Origin: Excoecaria cochinchinensis
Lineage: Eukaryota > Streptophyta > Magnoliopsida > Malpighiales > Euphorbiaceae
Assembly (NCBI GenBank): GCA_947683425.1
Contig: CANTUQ010000059.1
Span: 124,001 to 188,000 of the forward strand
Direction of reading: 5' to 3'
Length of the DNA stretch: 64,000 nucleotides
Made by a program: the position numbers and the translations under genes. Below are positions 1 through 11,724 of this stretch, one piece after another (the first letter of the stretch is position 1; each line of letters starts with the position of its first letter). Below the pieces are notes generated by a model. It was given only the letters and a program-made list of their open reading frames with translations, made no database searches and was not told where the DNA came from.

Positions 1-17
1 AATCCTCGACGCATTGT

Positions 18-110
18 GACCGGCAGGCTCCCAGTAGCTATTCCGATCAGGTTTTTTTGAATTATTCGACCCGGATCCAAAATTTCACCACTTTTGGCGA
101 TTTCTCGATT
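18..110. repeat. Truncated 93-bp unit 1
   Basis: This unit runs from GACCGG at 18 to GACCGG at 111. It lacks 83 bp of the canonical monomer: the sequence jumps from CTCGATT (unit position 110) directly to GACCGGCAGG (position 18 of the next unit). The junction shares only one ambiguous T. It carries the GGTTTTTTTGAATT variant in place of GGTTTTCCTGAATT. Confidence 0.92.
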
Positions 111-814
111 GACCGGCAGGCTCCCAGTAGCTATTCCGATCAGGTTTTCCTGAATTATTCGACCCGGATCCAAAATTTCACCATTTTTGGTGATTTCTCG
201 ATTTCGGCGATTTCCCCTAGTATAATGCCTTCAGAAGCCCGTAAAAATTCGTCAGATCACGACGAAGCCAATCCTCGACGCATTGTGACCGGCAAGCTCC
301 CAGTAGCTATTCCGATCAAGTTTTCCTGAATTATTCGACCCGGATCCAAAATTTCACCACTTTTGGCGATTTCTCGATTTCGGCGATTTCCCCTAGTATA
401 ATGCCTACAGAAGCCCGTAAAAATTCGTCAGATCACGAAGAAGCCAATCCTCGACGCATTGTGACCGGCAGGCTCCCAGTAGCTATTCCGATAAGGTTTT
501 CCTGAATTATTCGACCCGGATCCAAAATTTCACCACTTTTGGCGATTTCTCGATTTCAGCGATTTTCCCTAGTATAATGCCTTCAGAAGCCCGTAAAAAT
601 TCGTCAGATCACGACGAAGCCAATCCTCGACGCATTGTGACCGGCAGGCTCCCAGTAGCTATTCCGAATAGGTTTTCCTGAATTATTCGACCCGGATCCA
701 AAATTTCACCACTTTTGGCGATTTCTCGATTTCGGCGATTTCCCCTAGTATAATGCCTTCAGAAGCCCGTAAAAATTCGTAAGATCACGACGAAGCCAAT
801 CCTCGACGCATTAT

Positions 815-907
815 GACCGGCAGGCTCCCAGTAGCTATTCCGATCAGGTTTTTTTGAATTATTCGACCCGGATCCAAAATTTCACCACTTTTGGCGATTT
901 CTCGATT
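815..907. repeat. Truncated 93-bp unit 2
   Basis: It has the same CTCGATT/GACCGG junction as the unit at 18 and also the GGTTTTTTTGAATT variant. The two 93-bp junctions are separated by four full monomers. The following full unit carries a private CCAGTCGCTA change. Confidence 0.92.
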
Positions 908-1435
908 GACCGGCAGGCTCCCAGTCGCTATTCCGATCAGGTTTTCCTGAATTATTCGACCCGGATCCAAAATTTCACCACTTTTGGCGATTTCTCGATT
1001 TCGGCGATTTCCCCTAGTATAATGCCTTCAGAAGCCCGTAAAAATTCGTCAGATCACGACGAAGCCAATCCTCGACGCATTGTGACCGGCAGGCTCCCAG
1101 TAGCTATTCCGATCAGGTTTTCCTGAATTATTCTACCCGGATCCAAAATTTCACCACTTTTGGCGATTTCTCGATTTCGGCGATTTCCCCTAGTATAATG
1201 CCTTCAGAAGCCCGTAAAAATTCGTCAGATCACGACGAAGCCAATCCTCGACGCATTGTGACCGACAGGCTCCCAGTAGCTATTCCGATCAGGTTTTCCT
1301 GAATTATTCGACCCGGATCCAAAATTTCACCACTTTTGGCGATTTCTCGATTTCGGCGATTTCCCCTAGTATAATGCCTTCAGAAGCCCGTAAAAATTCG
1401 TCAGATCACGACGAAGCCAATCCTCGACGCATTGT

Positions 1436-1612
1436 GACCGGCAGGCTCCCAGTAGCTATTCCGATCAGTTTTCCTGAATTATTCGACCCGGATCCAAAAT
1501 TTCACCACTTTTTTAGCGATTTCTCGATTTCGGCGATTGCCCCTAGTATAATGCCTTCAGAAGCCCGTAAAAATTCGTCAGATCACGACGAAGCCAATCC
1601 TCGACGCATTGT
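1436..1612. repeat. 177-bp unit with TTTTTTAGC insertion
   Basis: This unit has GATCAGTTTTCC (one G lost) and CACTTTTTTAGCG (two T gained, one G to A), and the following CGGCGATTGCCCC is also altered. The same combination recurs at 4534-4710, 3098 bp downstream. A related unit with only the insertion lies at 3828-4005 (178 bp). The shared linked changes show that these are copies of one ancestral variant. Confidence 0.85.
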
Positions 1613-1964
1613 GACCGGCAGGCTCCCAGTAGCTATTCCGATCAGGTTTTCCTGAATTATTCGACCCGAATCCAAAATTTCACCACTTTTGGCGATATCT
1701 CGATTTCGGCGATTTCCCCTAGTATAATGCCTTCAGAAGCCCGTAAAAATTCGTAAGATCACGACGAAGCCAATCCTCGACGCATTGTGACCGTCAGGCT
1801 CCCAGTAGCTATTCCGATTAGGTTTTCCTGAATTATTCGACCCGGATCCAAAATTTCACCACTTTTGGCGATTTCTCGATTTCGGCGATTTCCCCTAGTA
1901 TAATGCCTTCAGAAGCCCGTAAAAATTCGTAAGATCACGACGAAGCCAATCCTCGACGCATTGT

Positions 1965-2057
1965 GACCGGCAGGCTCCCAGTAGCTATTCCGATCAGGTT
2001 TTTTTGAATTATTCGACCCGGATCCAAAATTTCACCACTTTTGGCGATTTCTCGATT
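1965..2057. repeat. Truncated 93-bp unit 3
   Basis: It has the identical junction and the GGTTTTTTTGAATT variant, so units 1 to 3 form a sub-lineage. Six full units separate its junction from the previous one. It is followed by the CCGGCAAGCTCC change also seen after units 1 and 7. Confidence 0.92.
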
Positions 2058-2585
2058 GACCGGCAGGCTCCCAGTAGCTATTCCGATCAGGTTTTCCTGA
2101 ATTATTCGACCCGGATCCAAAATTTCACCATTTTTGGCGATTTCTCAATTTCGGCGATTTCCCCTAGTATAATGCCTTCAGAAGCCCGTAAAAATTCGTC
2201 AGATCCCGACGAAGCCAATCCTCGACGCATTGTGACCGGCAAGCTCCCAGTAGCTATTCCGATCAGGTTTTCCTTAATTATTCGACCCGGATCCAAAATT
2301 TCACCACTTTTGGCGATTTCTCGATTTCGGCGATTTCCCCTAGTATAATGCCTTCAGAAGCCCGTAAAAATTCGTCAGATCACGACGAAGCCAATCCTCG
2401 ACGCATTGTGACCGGCAGGCTCCCAGTAGCTATTCCGATCAGGTTTTCCTGAATTATTCGACCCGGATCCAAAATTTCACCACTTTTGGCGATTTCTCGA
2501 TTTCGGCGATTTCCCCTAGTATAATGCCTTCAGAAGCCCGTAAAAATTCGTCAGATCACGACGAAGCCAATCCTCGACGCATTGT

Positions 2586-2678
2586 GACCGGCAGGCTCCC
2601 AGTAGCTATTCCGATCAGGTTTTCCTGAATTATTCGACCCGGATCCAAAATTTCACCACTTTTGGCGATTTCTCGATT
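2586..2678. repeat. Truncated 93-bp unit 4
   Basis: It has the identical 83-bp deletion junction but the ordinary GGTTTTCCTGAATT spelling, so it belongs to the second sub-lineage (units 4 to 7). The next unit starts with CACCATTTTTGG, a change that follows all the truncated units except unit 2. Confidence 0.92.
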
Positions 2679-2854
2679 GACCGGCAGGCTCCCAGTAGCT
2701 ATTCCGATCAGGTTTTCCTGAATTATTCGACCCGGATCCAAAATTTCACCATTTTTGGCGATTTCTCGATTTCTGCGATTTCCCCTAGTATAATGCCTTC
2801 AGAAGCCCGTAAAAATTCGTCAGATCACGACGAAGCCAATTCTCGACGCATTGT

Positions 2855-2947
2855 GACCGGCAGGCTCCCAGTAGCTATTCCGATCAGGTTTTCCTGAATT
2901 ATTCGACCCGGATCCAAAATTTCACCACTTTTGGCGATTTCTCGATT
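2855..2947. repeat. Truncated 93-bp unit 5
   Basis: Same junction as unit 4, from which it is separated by one full monomer, giving a local 269-bp (93 + 176) dimer at 2586-2854 and 2855-3123. The full unit just before it has a private CAATTCTCGACG change. Confidence 0.92.
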
Positions 2948-3827
2948 GACCGGCAGGCTCCCAGTAGCTATTCCGATCAGGTTTTCCTGAATTATTCGAC
3001 CCGGATCCAAAATTTCACCATTTTTGTTGATTTCTCGATTTCGGCGATTTCCCCTAGTATAATGCCTTCAGAAGCCCGTAAAAATTCGTCAGATCACGAC
3101 GAAGCCAATCCTCGACGCATTGTGACCGGCAGGCTCCCAGTAGCTATTCCGATCAGGTTTTCCTGAATTATTCGACCCGGATCAAAAATTTCACCACTTT
3201 TGGCGATTTCTCGATTTCATCGATTTCCCCTAGTATAATGCCTTCAGAAGCCCGTAAAAATTCGTCAGATCACGACGAAGCCAATCCTCGATGCATTGTG
3301 ACCGGCAGGCTCCCAGTAGCTATTCCGATCAAGTTTTCCTGAATTATTCGACCCGGATCCAAAATTTCACCACTTTTGGCGATTTCTCGATTTCGGCGAT
3401 TTCCCCTAGTATAATGCCTACAGAAGCCCGTAAAAATTCGTCAGATCACGACGAAGCCAATCCTCGACGCATTGTGACCGGCAGGCTCCCAGTAGCTATT
3501 CCGATCAGGTTTTCCTGAATTATTCGACCCGGATCCAAAATTTCACCACTTTTGGCGATTTCTCGATTTCGGCGATTTCCCCTAGTATAATGCCTTCAGA
3601 AGCCCGTAAAAATTCGTCAGATCACGACGAAGCCAATCCTCGACGCATTGTGACCGGCAGGCTCCCAGTAGCTATTCCGATCATGTTTTCCTGAATTATT
3701 CGACCCGGATCCAAAATTTCACCACTTTTGGCGATTTCTCGATTTCGGCGATTTCCCCTAGTATAATGCCTTCAGAAGCCCGTAAAAATTCGTCAGATCA
3801 CGACGAAGCCAATCCTCGACGCATTGT

Positions 3828-4005
3828 GACCGGCAGGCTCCCAGTAGCTATTCCGATCAGGTTTTTCTGAATTATTCGACCCGGATCCAAAATTTCACCA
3901 CTTTTTTAGCGATTTCTCGATTTCGGCGATTTCCCCTAGTATAATGCCTTAAGAAGCCCGTAAAAATTCGTCAGATCACGACGAAGCCAATCCTCGACGC
4001 ATTGT
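3828..4005. repeat. 178-bp unit with TTTTTTAGC insertion only
   Basis: It carries the two-T insertion but keeps GATCAGG and CGATTTCCCC, and it has GGTTTTTCTG and a private CCTTAAGAAG change. It is either an earlier stage of the 177-bp variant or a recombinant of it with canonical units. Confidence 0.8.
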
Positions 4006-4533
4006 GACCGGCAGGCTCCCAGTAGCTATTCCGATCAGGTTTTCCTGAATTATTCGACCCGGATCCAAAATTTCACCACTTTTGGCGATTTCTCGATTTC
4101 GGCGATTTCCCCTAGTATAATGCCTTCAGAAGCCCGTAAAAATTCGTCAGATCACGACGAAGCCAATCCTCGACGCATTGTGACCGGCAGGCTCCCAGTA
4201 GCTATTCCGATCAGGTTTTCCTGAATTATTCGACCCGGATCCAAAATTTCACCACTTTTGGCAATTTCTCGATTTCAGCGATTTCCCCTAGTATAATGCC
4301 TTCAGAAGCCCGTAAAAATTCGTCAGATCACGACGAAGCCAATCCTCGACGCATTGTGACCGGCAGGCTCCCAGTAGCTATTCCGATCAGGTTTTCCTGA
4401 ATTATTCGACCCGGATCCAAAATTTCACCACTTTTGGCAATTTCTCGATTTCAGCGATTTCCCCTAGTATAATGCCTTCAGAAGCCCGTAAAAATTCGTC
4501 AGATCACGACGAAGCCAATCCTCGACGCATTGT

Positions 4534-4710
4534 GACCGGCAGGCTCCCAGTAGCTATTCCGATCAGTTTTCCTGAATTATTCGACCCGGATCCAAAATTT
4601 CACCACTTTTTTAGCGATTTCTCGATTTCGACGATTGCCCCTAGTATAATGCCTTCAGAAGCCCGTAAAAATTCGTCAGATCACGACGAAGCCAATCCTC
4701 GACGCATTGT
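4534..4710. repeat. Second 177-bp unit with TTTTTTAGC insertion
   Basis: It shares GATCAGTTTTCC, CACTTTTTTAGCG and CGATTGCCCC with the unit at 1436, and differs by TTTCGACGATTG in place of TTTCGGCGATTG. The 3098-bp separation equals 16 full units, three 93-bp units and the local insertions. Confidence 0.85.
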
Positions 4711-5062
4711 GACCGGCAGGCTCCCAGTAGCTATTCCGATCAGGTTTTCCTGAATTATTCGACCCGGATCCAAAATTTCACCACTTTTGGCGATTTCTCG
4801 ATTTCGGCGATTTCCCCTAGTATAATGCCTTCAGAAGCCCGTAAAAATTCGTCAGATCACGACGAAGCCAATCCTCGACGCATTGTGACCGGCAGGCTCC
4901 CAGTAGCTATTCCGATCAGGTTTTCCTGAATTATTCGACCCGGATCAAAAATTTCACCACTTTTGGCGATTTCTCGATTTCGGCGATTTTCCCTAGTATA
5001 ATGCCTTCAGAAGCCCGTAAAAATTCGTCAGATCACGACGAAGCCAATCCTCGACGCATTGT

Positions 5063-5155
5063 GACCGGCAGGCTCCCAGTAGCTATTCCGATCAGGTTTT
5101 CCTGAATTATTCGACCCGGATCCAAAATTTCACCACTTTTGGCGATTTCTCGATT
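5063..5155. repeat. Truncated 93-bp unit 6
   Basis: Same junction, ordinary TTTTCCTGAATT spelling. It lies 12 full monomers (plus 3 bp of local insertions) beyond unit 5. The next unit has lost its BamHI site (GGATCA near 5214). Confidence 0.92.
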
Positions 5156-5507
5156 GACCGGCAGGCTCCCAGTAGCTATTCCGATCAGGTTTTCCTGAAT
5201 TATTCGACCCGGATCAAAAATTTCACCATTTTTGGCGATTTCTCGATTTCGGCGATTTCCCCTAGTATAATGCCTTCAGAAGCCCGTAAAAATTCGTCAG
5301 ATCACGACGAAGCCAATCCTCGACGCATTGTGACCGGCAGGCTCCCAGTAGCTATTCCGATCAGGTTTTCCTGAATTATTCGACCCGGATCCAAAATTTC
5401 ACCACTTTTGGCGATTTCTCGATTTCGGCGATTTTCCCTAGTATAATGCCTTCAGAAGCCCGTAAAAATTCGTCAGATCACGACGAAGCCAATCCTCGAC
5501 GCATTGT

Positions 5508-5600
5508 GACCGGCAGGCTCCCAGTAGCTATTCCGATCAGGTTTTCCTGAATTATTCGACCCGGATCCAAAATTTCACCACTTTTGGCGATTTCTCGATT
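5508..5600. repeat. Truncated 93-bp unit 7
   Basis: This is the last truncated unit in the window, two full monomers after unit 6. The sequence following it repeats the variant pattern that follows unit 1, offset by 5490 bp, so this copy and its neighbours are probably a duplicate of the left-most cassette. No truncated unit occurs in the remaining 58 kb. Confidence 0.92.
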
Positions 5601-6220
5601 GACCGGCAGGCTCCCAGTAGCTATTCCGATCAGGTTTTCCTGAATTATTCGACCCGGATCCAAAATTTCACCATTTTTGGCAATTTCTCGATTTCGGCGA
5701 TTTCCCCTAGTATAATGCCTTCAGAAGCCCGTAAAAATTCGTCAGATCACGACGAAGCCAATCCTCGACGCATTGTGACCGGCAAGCTCCCAGTAACTAT
5801 TCCGATCAAGTTTTCCTGAATTATTCGACCCGGATCCAAAATTTCACCACTTTTGGCGATTTCTCGATTTCGGCGATTTCCCCTAGTATAATGCCTACAG
5901 AAGCCCGTAAAAATTCGTCAGATCACGAAGAAGCCAATCCTCGACGCATTGTGACCGGCAGGCTCCCAGTAGCTGTTCCGATAAGGTTTTCCTGAATTAT
6001 TCGACCCGGATCCAAAATTTCACCACTTTTGGCGATTTCTCGATTTCAGCGATTTCCCCTAGTATAATGCCTTCAGAAGCCCGTAAAAATTCGTCAGATC
6101 ACGACGAAGCCAATTCTCGACGCATTGTGACCGGCAGGCTCCCAGTAGCTATTCCGATCAGGTTTTCCTGAATTATTCGACCCGGATCCAAAATTTCACC
6201 ACTTTTGGCGATTTCTCGAT

Positions 6221-9200
6221 TTCCCCTAGTATAATGCCTTCAGAAGCCCGTAAAAATTCGTCAGGTGACGACGAAGCCAATCCTCGACGCATTGTGACCG
6301 GCAGGCTCCCAGTAGCTATTCCGATCAGGTTTTCCTGAATTATTCGACCCGGATCCAAAATTTCACCACTTTTGGCGATTTCTCGATTTCGGCGATTTCC
6401 CCTAGTATAATGCCTTCAGAAGCCCGTAAAGATTCGTCAGGTCACGGCGAAGCCAATCCTCGACGCATTGTGACCGGCAGGCTCCCAGTAGCTATTTCGA
6501 TCAGGTTTTCCTGAATTATTCGACCCGGATCCAAAATTTCACCACTTTTGGCGATTTCTCGATTTCGGCGATTTCCCCTAGTATAATGCCTTCAGAAGCC
6601 CGTAAAGATTCGTCAGGTCACGACGAAGCCAATCCTCGACGCATTGTGACCGGCAGGCTCCCAGTAGCTATTCCGATCAGGTTTTCCTGAATTATTCGAC
6701 CCGGATCCAAAATTTCACCACTTTTGGCGATTTCTCGATTTCGGCGATTTCCCCTAGTATAATGCCTTCAGAATCCCGTAAAGATTCGTCAGGTCACGAC
6801 GAAGCCAATCCTCGACGCATTGTGACCGGAAGGCTCCCAGTAGCTATTCCGATCAGGTTTTCCTGAATTATTCGACCCGGATCCAAAATTTCACCACTTT
6901 TGGCGATTTCTCGATTTCGGCGATTTCCCCTAGTATAATGCCTTCAGAAGCCCGTAAAGATTCGTCAGGTCACGACGAAGCCAATCCTCGACGCATTGTG
7001 ACCGGCAGGCTCCCAGTAGCTATTCCGATCAGGTTTTCCTGAATTATTCGACCCGGATCCAAAATTTCACCACTTTTGGCGATTTCTCGATTTCGGCGAT
7101 TTCCCCTAGTATAATGCCTTCAGAAGCCCGTAAAGATTCGTCAGGTCACGACGAAGCAAATCCTCGACACATTGTGACCGGCAGGCTCCCAGTAGCTATT
7201 CCGATCAGGTTTTCCTGAATTATTCGACCCGGATCCAAAATTTCACCACTTTTGGCGATTTCTCGATTTCGGCGATTTCCCCTAGTATAATGCCTTCAGA
7301 AGCCCGTAAACATTCGTCAGGTCACGACGAAGCCAATCCTCGACGCATTGTGACCGGCAGGCTCCCAGTAGCTATTCCGATCAGGTTTTCCTGAATTATT
7401 CGACCCGGATCCAAAATTTCACCACTTTTGGCGATTTCTCGATTTCGGCGATTTCCCCTAGTATAATGCCTTCAGAAGCCCGCAAAAATTCGTCAGGTCA
7501 CGACAAAGCCAATCCTCGACGCATTGTGACCGGCAGGCTCCCAGTAGCTATTCCGATCAGGTTTTCCTGAATTATTCGACCCGGATCCAAAATTTCACCA
7601 CTTTTGGCGATTTCTCGATTTCGGCGATTTCCCCTAGTATAATGCCTTCAGAAGCCCGCAAAAATTCGTCAGGTCACGACGAAGCCAATCCTCGACGCAT
7701 TGTGACCGGCAGGCTCCCAGTAGCTATTCCGATCAGGTTTTCCTGAATTATTCGACCCGGATCCAAAATTTCACCACTTTTGGCGATTTCTCGATTTCGG
7801 CGATTTCCCCTAGTATAATGCCTTCAGAAGCCCGCAAAAATTCGTCAGGTCACGACGAAGCCAATCCTCGATGTATTGTGACCGGCAGGCTCCCAGTAGC
7901 TATTCCGATCAGGTTTTCCTGAATTATTCGACCCGGATCCAAAATTTCACCACTTTTGGCGATTTCTCGATTTCGGCGATTTCCCCTAGTATAATGCCTT
8001 CAGAAGCCCGCAAAAATTCGTCAGGTCACGACGAAGCCAATCCTCGACGCATTGTGACCGGCAGGCTCCCAGTAGCTATTCCGATCAGGTTTTCCTGAAT
8101 TATTCGACCCGGATCCAAAATTTCACCACTTTTGGCGATTTCTCGATTTCGGCGATTTCCCCTAGTATAATGCCTTCAGAAGCCCGCAAAAATTCATCAG
8201 GTCACGACGAAGCCAATCCTCGACGAATTGTGACCGGCAGGCTCCCAGTAGCTATTCCGATCAGGTTTTCCTGAATTATTCGACCCGGATCCAAAATTTC
8301 ACCACTTTTGGCGATTTCTCAATTTCGGCGATTTCCCCTAGTATAATGCCTTCAGAAGCCCGCAAAAATTCGTCAGGTCACGACGAAGCCAATCCTCGAC
8401 GCATTGTGACCGGCAGGCTCCCAGTAGCTATTCCGATCAGGTTTTCCTGAATTATTCGACCCGGATCCAAAATTTCACCACTTTTGGCGATTTCTCGATT
8501 TCGGCGATTTCCCCTAGTATAATGTCTTCAGAAGCCCGCAAAAATTCGTCAGGTCACGACGAAGCCCAATCCTCGACGCATTGTGACCGGCAGGCTCCCA
8601 GTAGCTATTCCGATCAGGTTTTCCTGAATTATTCGACCCGGATCCAAAATTTCACCACTTTTGGCGATTTCTCGATTTCGGCGATTTCCCCTAGTATAAT
8701 GCCTTCAGAAGCCCGCAAAAATTCGTCAGGTCACGACGAAGCCAATCCTCGACGCATTGTGACCGGCAGGCTCCCAGTAGCTATTCCGATCAGGTTTTCC
8801 TGAATTATTCGACCCGGATCCAAAATTTCACCACTTTTGGCGATTTCTCGATTTCGGCGATTTCCCCTAGTATAATGCCTTCAGAAGCCCGCAAAAATTC
8901 GTCAGGTCACGACGAAGCCAATCCTCGACGCATTGTGACCGGCAGGCTCCCAGTAGCTATTCCGATCAGGTTTTCCTGAATTATTCGACCCGGATCAAAA
9001 ATTTCACCACTTTTGGCGATTTCTCGATTTCGGCGATTTCCCCTAGTATAATGCCTTCAGAAGCCCGCAAAAATTCGTCAGGTCACGACGAAGCCAATCC
9101 TCGACGCATTGTGACCGGCAGGCTCCCAGTAGCTATTCCGATCAGGTTTTCCTGAATTATTCGACCCGGATCCAAAATTTCACCACTTTTGGCGATTTCT

Positions 9201-9815
9201 CGATTTCGGCGATTTCCCCTAGTATAATGCCTTCAGAAGCCCGCAAAAATTCGTCAGGTCACGACGAAGCCAATCCTCGACGCATTGTGACCGCAGGCTC
9301 CCAGTAGCTGTTCCGATCAGGTTTTCCTGAATTATTCGACCCGGATCCAAAATTTCACCACTTTTGGCGATTTCTCGATTTCGGCGATTTCCCCTAGTAT
9401 AATGCCTTCAGAAGCCCGCAAAAATTCGTCAGGTCACGACGAAGCCAATCCTCGACGCATTGTGACCGGCAGGCTCCCAGTAGCTATTCCGATCAGGTTT
9501 TCCTGAATTATTCGACCCGGATCCAAAATTTCACCACTTTTGGCGATTTCTCGATTTCGGCGATTTCCCCTAGTATAATGCCTTCAGAAGCCCGCAAAAA
9601 TTCGTCAGGTCACGACGAAGCCAATCCTCGACGCATTGTGACCGGCAGGCTCCCAGTAGCTATTCCGATCAGGTTTTCCTGAATTATTCGACCCGGATCC
9701 AAAATTTCACCACTTTTGGCGATTTCTCGATTTCGGCGATTTCCCCTAGTATAATGCCTTCAGAAGCCCGCAAAAATTCGTCAGGTCACGACGAAGCCAA
9801 TCCTCGACGCATTGT
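6221..9815. repeat. Transition block: GTAAAGATT-type to CGCAAAAATT-type units
   Basis: The block begins at the first 167-bp unit (CTCGATTTCCCC near 6215). From about 6.4 to 7.2 kb the units carry CGTAAAGATT with GTCAGGTCAC; from about 7.48 kb onward they carry CGCAAAAATT. Between them is a single CGTAAACATT unit. Odd units include a one-base gain (GAAGCCCAATCC near 8565), a one-base loss (GTGACCGCAGG near 9292) and a CGATGTATTG change near 7869. Otherwise the units are full length and close to consensus. No higher-order period is obvious here. Confidence 0.85.
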
Positions 9816-11724
9816 GACCGGCAGGCTCCCAGTAGCTATTCCGATCAGGTTTTCCTGAATTATTCGACCCGGATCCAAAATTTCACCACTTTTGGCGATT
9901 TCTCGATTTCGGCGATTTCCCATAGTATAATGCCTTCAGAAGCCCGTAAAGATTCGTCAGGTCACGACGAACCCAATCCTCGACGCATTGTGACCGGCAG
10001 GCTCCCAGTAGCTATTCCGATCAGGTTTTCCTGAATTATTCGACCCGGATCCAAAATTTCACCACTTTTGGCGATTCTCGATTTCGGCGATTTCCCCTAG
10101 TATAATGCCTTCAGAAGCCCGCAAAAATTCGTCAGGTCACGACGAAGCCAATCCTCGACGCATTGTGACCGGCAGGCTCCCAGTAGCTATTCCGATCAGG
10201 TTTTCCTGAATTATTCGACCCGGATCCAAAATTTCACCACTTTTGGCGATTTCTCGATTTCGGCGATTTCCCCTAGTATAATGCCTTCAGAAGCCCGCAA
10301 AAATTCGTCAGGTCACGACGAAGCCAATCCTCGACGCATTGTGACCGGCAGGCTCCCAGTAGCTATTCCGATCAGGTTTTCCTGAATTATTCGACCCGGA
10401 TCCAAAATTTCACCACTTTTGGCGATTTCTTGATTTCGGCGATTTCCCCTAGTATAATGCCTTCAGAAGCCCGCAAAAATTCGTCAGGTCACGACGAAGC
10501 CAATCCTCGACGCATTGTGACCGGCAGGCTCCCAGTAGCTATTCCGATCTGGTTTTCCTGAATTATTCAACCCGGATCCAAAATTTCACCACTTTTGGCG
10601 ATTTCTCGATTTCGGCGATTTCCCCTAGTATAATGCCTTCAGAAGCCCGTAAAAATTCGTCAGGTCACGACGAAGCCAATCCTCGACGCATTGTGACCGG
10701 CAGGCTCCCAGTAGCTATTCCGATCAGGTTTTCCTGAATTATTCGACCCGGATCCAAAATTTCACCACTTTTGGCGATTTCCCCTAGTATAATGCCTTCA
10801 GAAGCCCGCAAAAATTCGTCAGGTCGCGACGAAGCCAATCCTCGACGTATTGTGACCGGCAGGCTCCCAGTAGCTATTCCGATCAGGTTTTCCTGAATTA
10901 TTCGACCCGGATCCAAAATTTCACCACTTTTGGCGATTTCGGCGATTTCCCCTAGTATAATGCCTTCAGAAGCCCGCAAAAATTCGTCAGGTCACGATGA
11001 AGCCAATCCTCGACGCATTGTGACCGGCAGGCTCCCAGTAGCTATTCCGATCAGGTTTTCCTGAATTATTCGACCCGGATCCAAAATTTCACCACTTTTG
11101 GCGATTTCTCGATTTCGGCGATTTCCCCTAGTATAATGCCTTCAGAAGCCCGCAAAAATTCGTCAGGTCACGACGAAGCCAATCCTCGACGCATTGTGAC
11201 CGGCAGGCTCCCAGTAGCTATTCCGATCAGGTTTTCCTGAATTATTCGACCCGGATCCAAAATTTCACCACTTTGGCGATTTCTCGATTTCGGCGATTTC
11301 CCCTAGTATAATGCCTTCAGAAGCCCGCAAAAATTCGTCAGGTCACGACGAAGCCAATCCTCGACGCATTGTGACCGGCAGGCTCCCAGTAGCTATTCCG
11401 ATCAGGTTTTCCTGAATTATTCGACCCGGATCCAAAATTTCACCACTTTTGGCGATTTCTCGATTTCGGCGATTTCCCCTAGTATAATGCCTTCAGAAGC
11501 CCGCAAAAATTCGTCAGGTCACGACGAAGCCAATCCTCGACGCATTGTGACCGGCAGGCTCCCAGTAGCTATTCCGATCAGGTTTTCCTGAATTATTCGA
11601 CCCGGATCCAAAATTTCACCACTTTTGGCGATTTCTCGATTTCGGCGATTTCCCCTAGTATAATGCCTTCAGAAGCCCGCAAAAATTCGTCAGGTCACGA
11701 CGAAGCCAATCCTCGACGCATTGT
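9816..11724. repeat. HOR copy 1: 11 monomers, 1909 bp
   Basis: The copy opens with a unit carrying CCATAGTATAATG, GTAAAGATT and GACGAACCCAATCC. It then contains, in order, a one-base deletion (GGCGATTCTCG), a GATCTGG plus ATTCAACCCGG unit, a 159-bp unit (10695-10853), a CGACGTATTG unit, a 168-bp unit, and a further one-base deletion (CACTTTGGCG near 11272). The sum, 11 x 176 minus 27, equals 1909 and matches the distance to the next CCATAG unit. Private marks are TTCTTGATTTCGG near 10429, GTCGCGACG near 10823 and CACGATGAAG near 10995. Confidence 0.92.

Larger units (their letters stand above)
1..6220. repeat. Left block: divergent GTCAGATCAC-type units
   Basis: Units here carry CGTAAAAATT with GTCAGATCAC, a combination that is scarce elsewhere (near 23.6, 25.0, 28.5 and 58.9 kb). 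Unit-to-unit variation is the highest in the window: single-base changes, all seven 93-bp units, and the only units with a TTTTTTAGC insertion. A cassette marked by CCGGCAAGCTCC, GATCAAGTTTTCC, CCTACAGAAG, CACGAAGAAGCC and CGATAAGG occurs at about 111-600 and again at about 5601-6090, 5490 bp apart. Partial versions lie near 2240 and 3330. High divergence and relics of exchange are expected toward the edge of a satellite array, so the nearer array border may lie to the left; this is inference. Confidence 0.85.

Noticed and set aside
57..2348. Small open reading frames of 61 to 114 codons on both strands, repeated across the window
   Set aside because: They are translations of the satellite. 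In each canonical unit one frame stays open for 94 codons from TAG (in CCTAGTAT) through the next unit to TGA (in TTTTCCTGA), and longer or started versions appear only where a unit has a point change or a 93-bp form. No ribosome binding site, codon bias or known domain supports a protein, and the frame changes with every 176-bp step.
8522..8803. A 93-codon open frame created by a one-base gain (GAAGCCCAATCC)
   Set aside because: The frame joins two satellite frames because of an indel in one unit. The protein is the same repeat translation as elsewhere, with no independent evidence.
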